Positions 37,125-37,906 of a stretch of 37,906 nucleotides of DNA are shown in pieces. The DNA lies in NCBI GenBank assembly GCA_043730365.1, contig JAYTKJ010000196.1, forward strand, positions 1 through 37,906, given 5' to 3'. Source of the DNA: VFZP01 sp043730365. Lineage in GTDB: Bacteria; Acidobacteriota; Terriglobia; Bryobacterales; Bryobacteraceae. The notes under the pieces were generated by a model that saw only the letters and a list, made by a program, of their open reading frames with translations, did no database searches and had not been told where the DNA came from. The position numbers were made by a program, and so were the translations under genes. Numbering within the stretch: the first letter of the stretch is position 1; each line of letters starts with the position of its first letter.

Positions 37125-37906
37125 TTATCGGTCAATGCTACTACACCCGGCAGCTCGAGGCCGGACAGAAACTCCAGCGAGGCGCCGCCGCCGGTGGAGA
37201 TATGCGAAATCTTCGCAGCCACGCCAGCGGCTTTGACGGCCTTCTCGGAGTCGCCTCCACCCACCACGCTGGTAGCGCCTGAGCTGGCGACGGCCTTGCC
37301 CACGGCTACGGTGCCAACGTCGAACGGCGGTTTCTCGAATACGCCCATCGGTCCATTCCAGATGATCGTCTTGGCGGTCGCGATCACGGCCGAGAAAGCC
37401 TCGATCGACTTGGGTCCGATATCGAGACCCATCTGGCCGTCCGGAATCGTCGTCACCACTTGGCTGGCGGCGGCTTCTTTTAGCTCCGCGGCCACCACGT
37501 GATCCACCGGCAAGAGCAGCTTGACACCATGTTCGGCCAGCAATTGTTTGGCAAGATCGATCTTGTCCTCTTCAACGAGTGACTTGCCCGTGGGCTGCCC
37601 CAGCGCGCGCAAAAACGTATAAGCCATCGCGCCGCCAATGAGCAGCCGGTCCACCACTTTTATCAGGTTCTGAATCACCTCGATCTTATCCGAGACTTTC
37701 GCGCCGCCCAGAATCGCGATGCACGGTCGCGGCGGGTTCTTCGTCACCAGCGTGAGGTACTCGAGTTCCTTGTCCATCAATAGCCCCGCGGCTGCTTGCT
37801 TGACAAACTTCGTCATGCCTTCGGTTGACGCATGCGCGCGATGCGCCGAACCAAACGCATCATTCACGTACAGGTCGCACAGCGCGGCCAGCTTCTGCGA
37901 GAACGC
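37121..37906 (-). CDS. pgk: Phosphoglycerate kinase, C-terminal part; gene continues beyond the right edge
   Basis: The frame is open to 37906 (262 codons inside the window) and lacks its N-terminal third. It reads LYVNDAFGSAHRAHASTEG, PCIAILGGAKVSDKIEVIQN, LIGGAMAYTFLRALG, IIWNGPMGVFEKPPFDVGT and SVVGGGDSEKAVKAAG, then HISTGGGASLEFLSG, all classic PGK motifs, including the C-terminal ATP-binding GGGDS. It catalyses 1,3-bisphosphoglycerate to 3-phosphoglycerate in glycolysis and the Calvin cycle. It is odd that the next gene, for an exported sugar-acid enzyme, is coupled to it by ATGA. Confidence 0.97.
   Translation of the reverse strand, partial: AFSQKLAALCDLYVNDAFGSAHRAHASTEGMTKFVKQAAAGLLMDKELEYLTLVTKNPPRPCIAILGGAKVSDKIEVIQNLIKVVDRLLIGGAMAYTFLRALGQPTGKSLVEEDKIDLAKQLLAEHGVKLLLPVDHVVAAELKEAAASQVVTTIPDGQMGLDIGPKSIEAFSAVIATAKTIIWNGPMGVFEKPPFDVGTVAVGKAVASSGATSVVGGGDSEKAVKAAGVAAKISHISTGGGASLEFLSGLELPGVVALTDK

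Overview
The window looks like a piece of an acidobacterial chromosome, probably of the Bryobacterales/Solibacter kind. This rests on GC-rich coding sequence, a TIGR03437 ('Solibacter C-terminal') domain fused to a cyclophilin, many Tat- or Sec-exported proteins (sulfatase, enolase-superfamily enzyme, RraA-like protein, FG-GAP repeat protein), and small Cys-rich envelope proteins of a kind I associate with acidobacteria. The taxonomic call is inference from gene content. No tRNA, rRNA, CRISPR array or insertion sequence was recognised.

Left flank (1-5440). A minus-strand row runs from position 4003 down to 1: a helix-hairpin-helix protein (frameshifted), an M48 metalloprotease (frameshift plus amber codon), a small Cys-rich exported protein, an exported protein with three copies of an AKYGR motif each followed by Cys/His residues, and an outer-membrane-type protein running off the left edge. 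On the plus strand are a phosphoribosyltransferase and a truncated, frameshifted P-type ATPase. The flank looks like a partly decayed envelope-stress or metal-stress region.

Central respiratory island (about 5472-25112, all plus strand). A consensus promoter with a palindrome over its -10 element precedes an Rrf2-family Fe-S-type regulator. Closely spaced genes follow: an NAD(P)H/FAD/Fe-S flavoprotein (GltD-like with a two-cluster ferredoxin tail), a Rieske protein, a fused cytochrome b, a heptaheme cytochrome c, a Tat-exported NarG/NxrA-type molybdoenzyme, its four-cluster Fe-S beta subunit, a heme-b gamma lipoprotein, a TorD-type chaperone, an outer-membrane porin, the nitrosative-damage repair protein Ric (frameshifted), and a MobB-like P-loop protein. 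After a 121-bp gap come porG, porA (frameshifted), porB and a second GltD-like flavoprotein fused to a PorD-like ferredoxin. My reading is that a periplasmic nitrate reductase or nitrite oxidoreductase of the Nitrospira/anammox/archaeal pNar type is packaged with its own quinol-NAD(P)H electron-transfer complex, maturation factors, porin, NO-linked regulation and repair, and next to an NAD(P)H-linked pyruvate:ferredoxin oxidoreductase. The direction of catalysis cannot be settled from sequence.

Right flank (25197-37906). A CmoB-like methyltransferase (minus) is divergent from DUF1844, a PhnP-like metallo-beta-lactamase-fold hydrolase and ribF (plus), then a small 65-aa gene. Minus-strand genes follow for a homoserine-acetyltransferase-like hydrolase (frameshifted) and a cyclophilin-TIGR03437 fusion. 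A plus-strand FG-GAP protein converges on a minus-strand run of pgk (partial), an enolase-superfamily enzyme, an RraA-like protein and a sulfatase; the last three carry export signals.

Six coding sequences are interrupted by apparent single-base indels (near 2691, 3768, 4988, 19724, 21602 and 29156), and one also by an in-frame amber codon. Five of the six indels read as one extra base. Several affected genes are otherwise perfectly conserved, so sequencing or assembly indels are a serious alternative to real gene decay.
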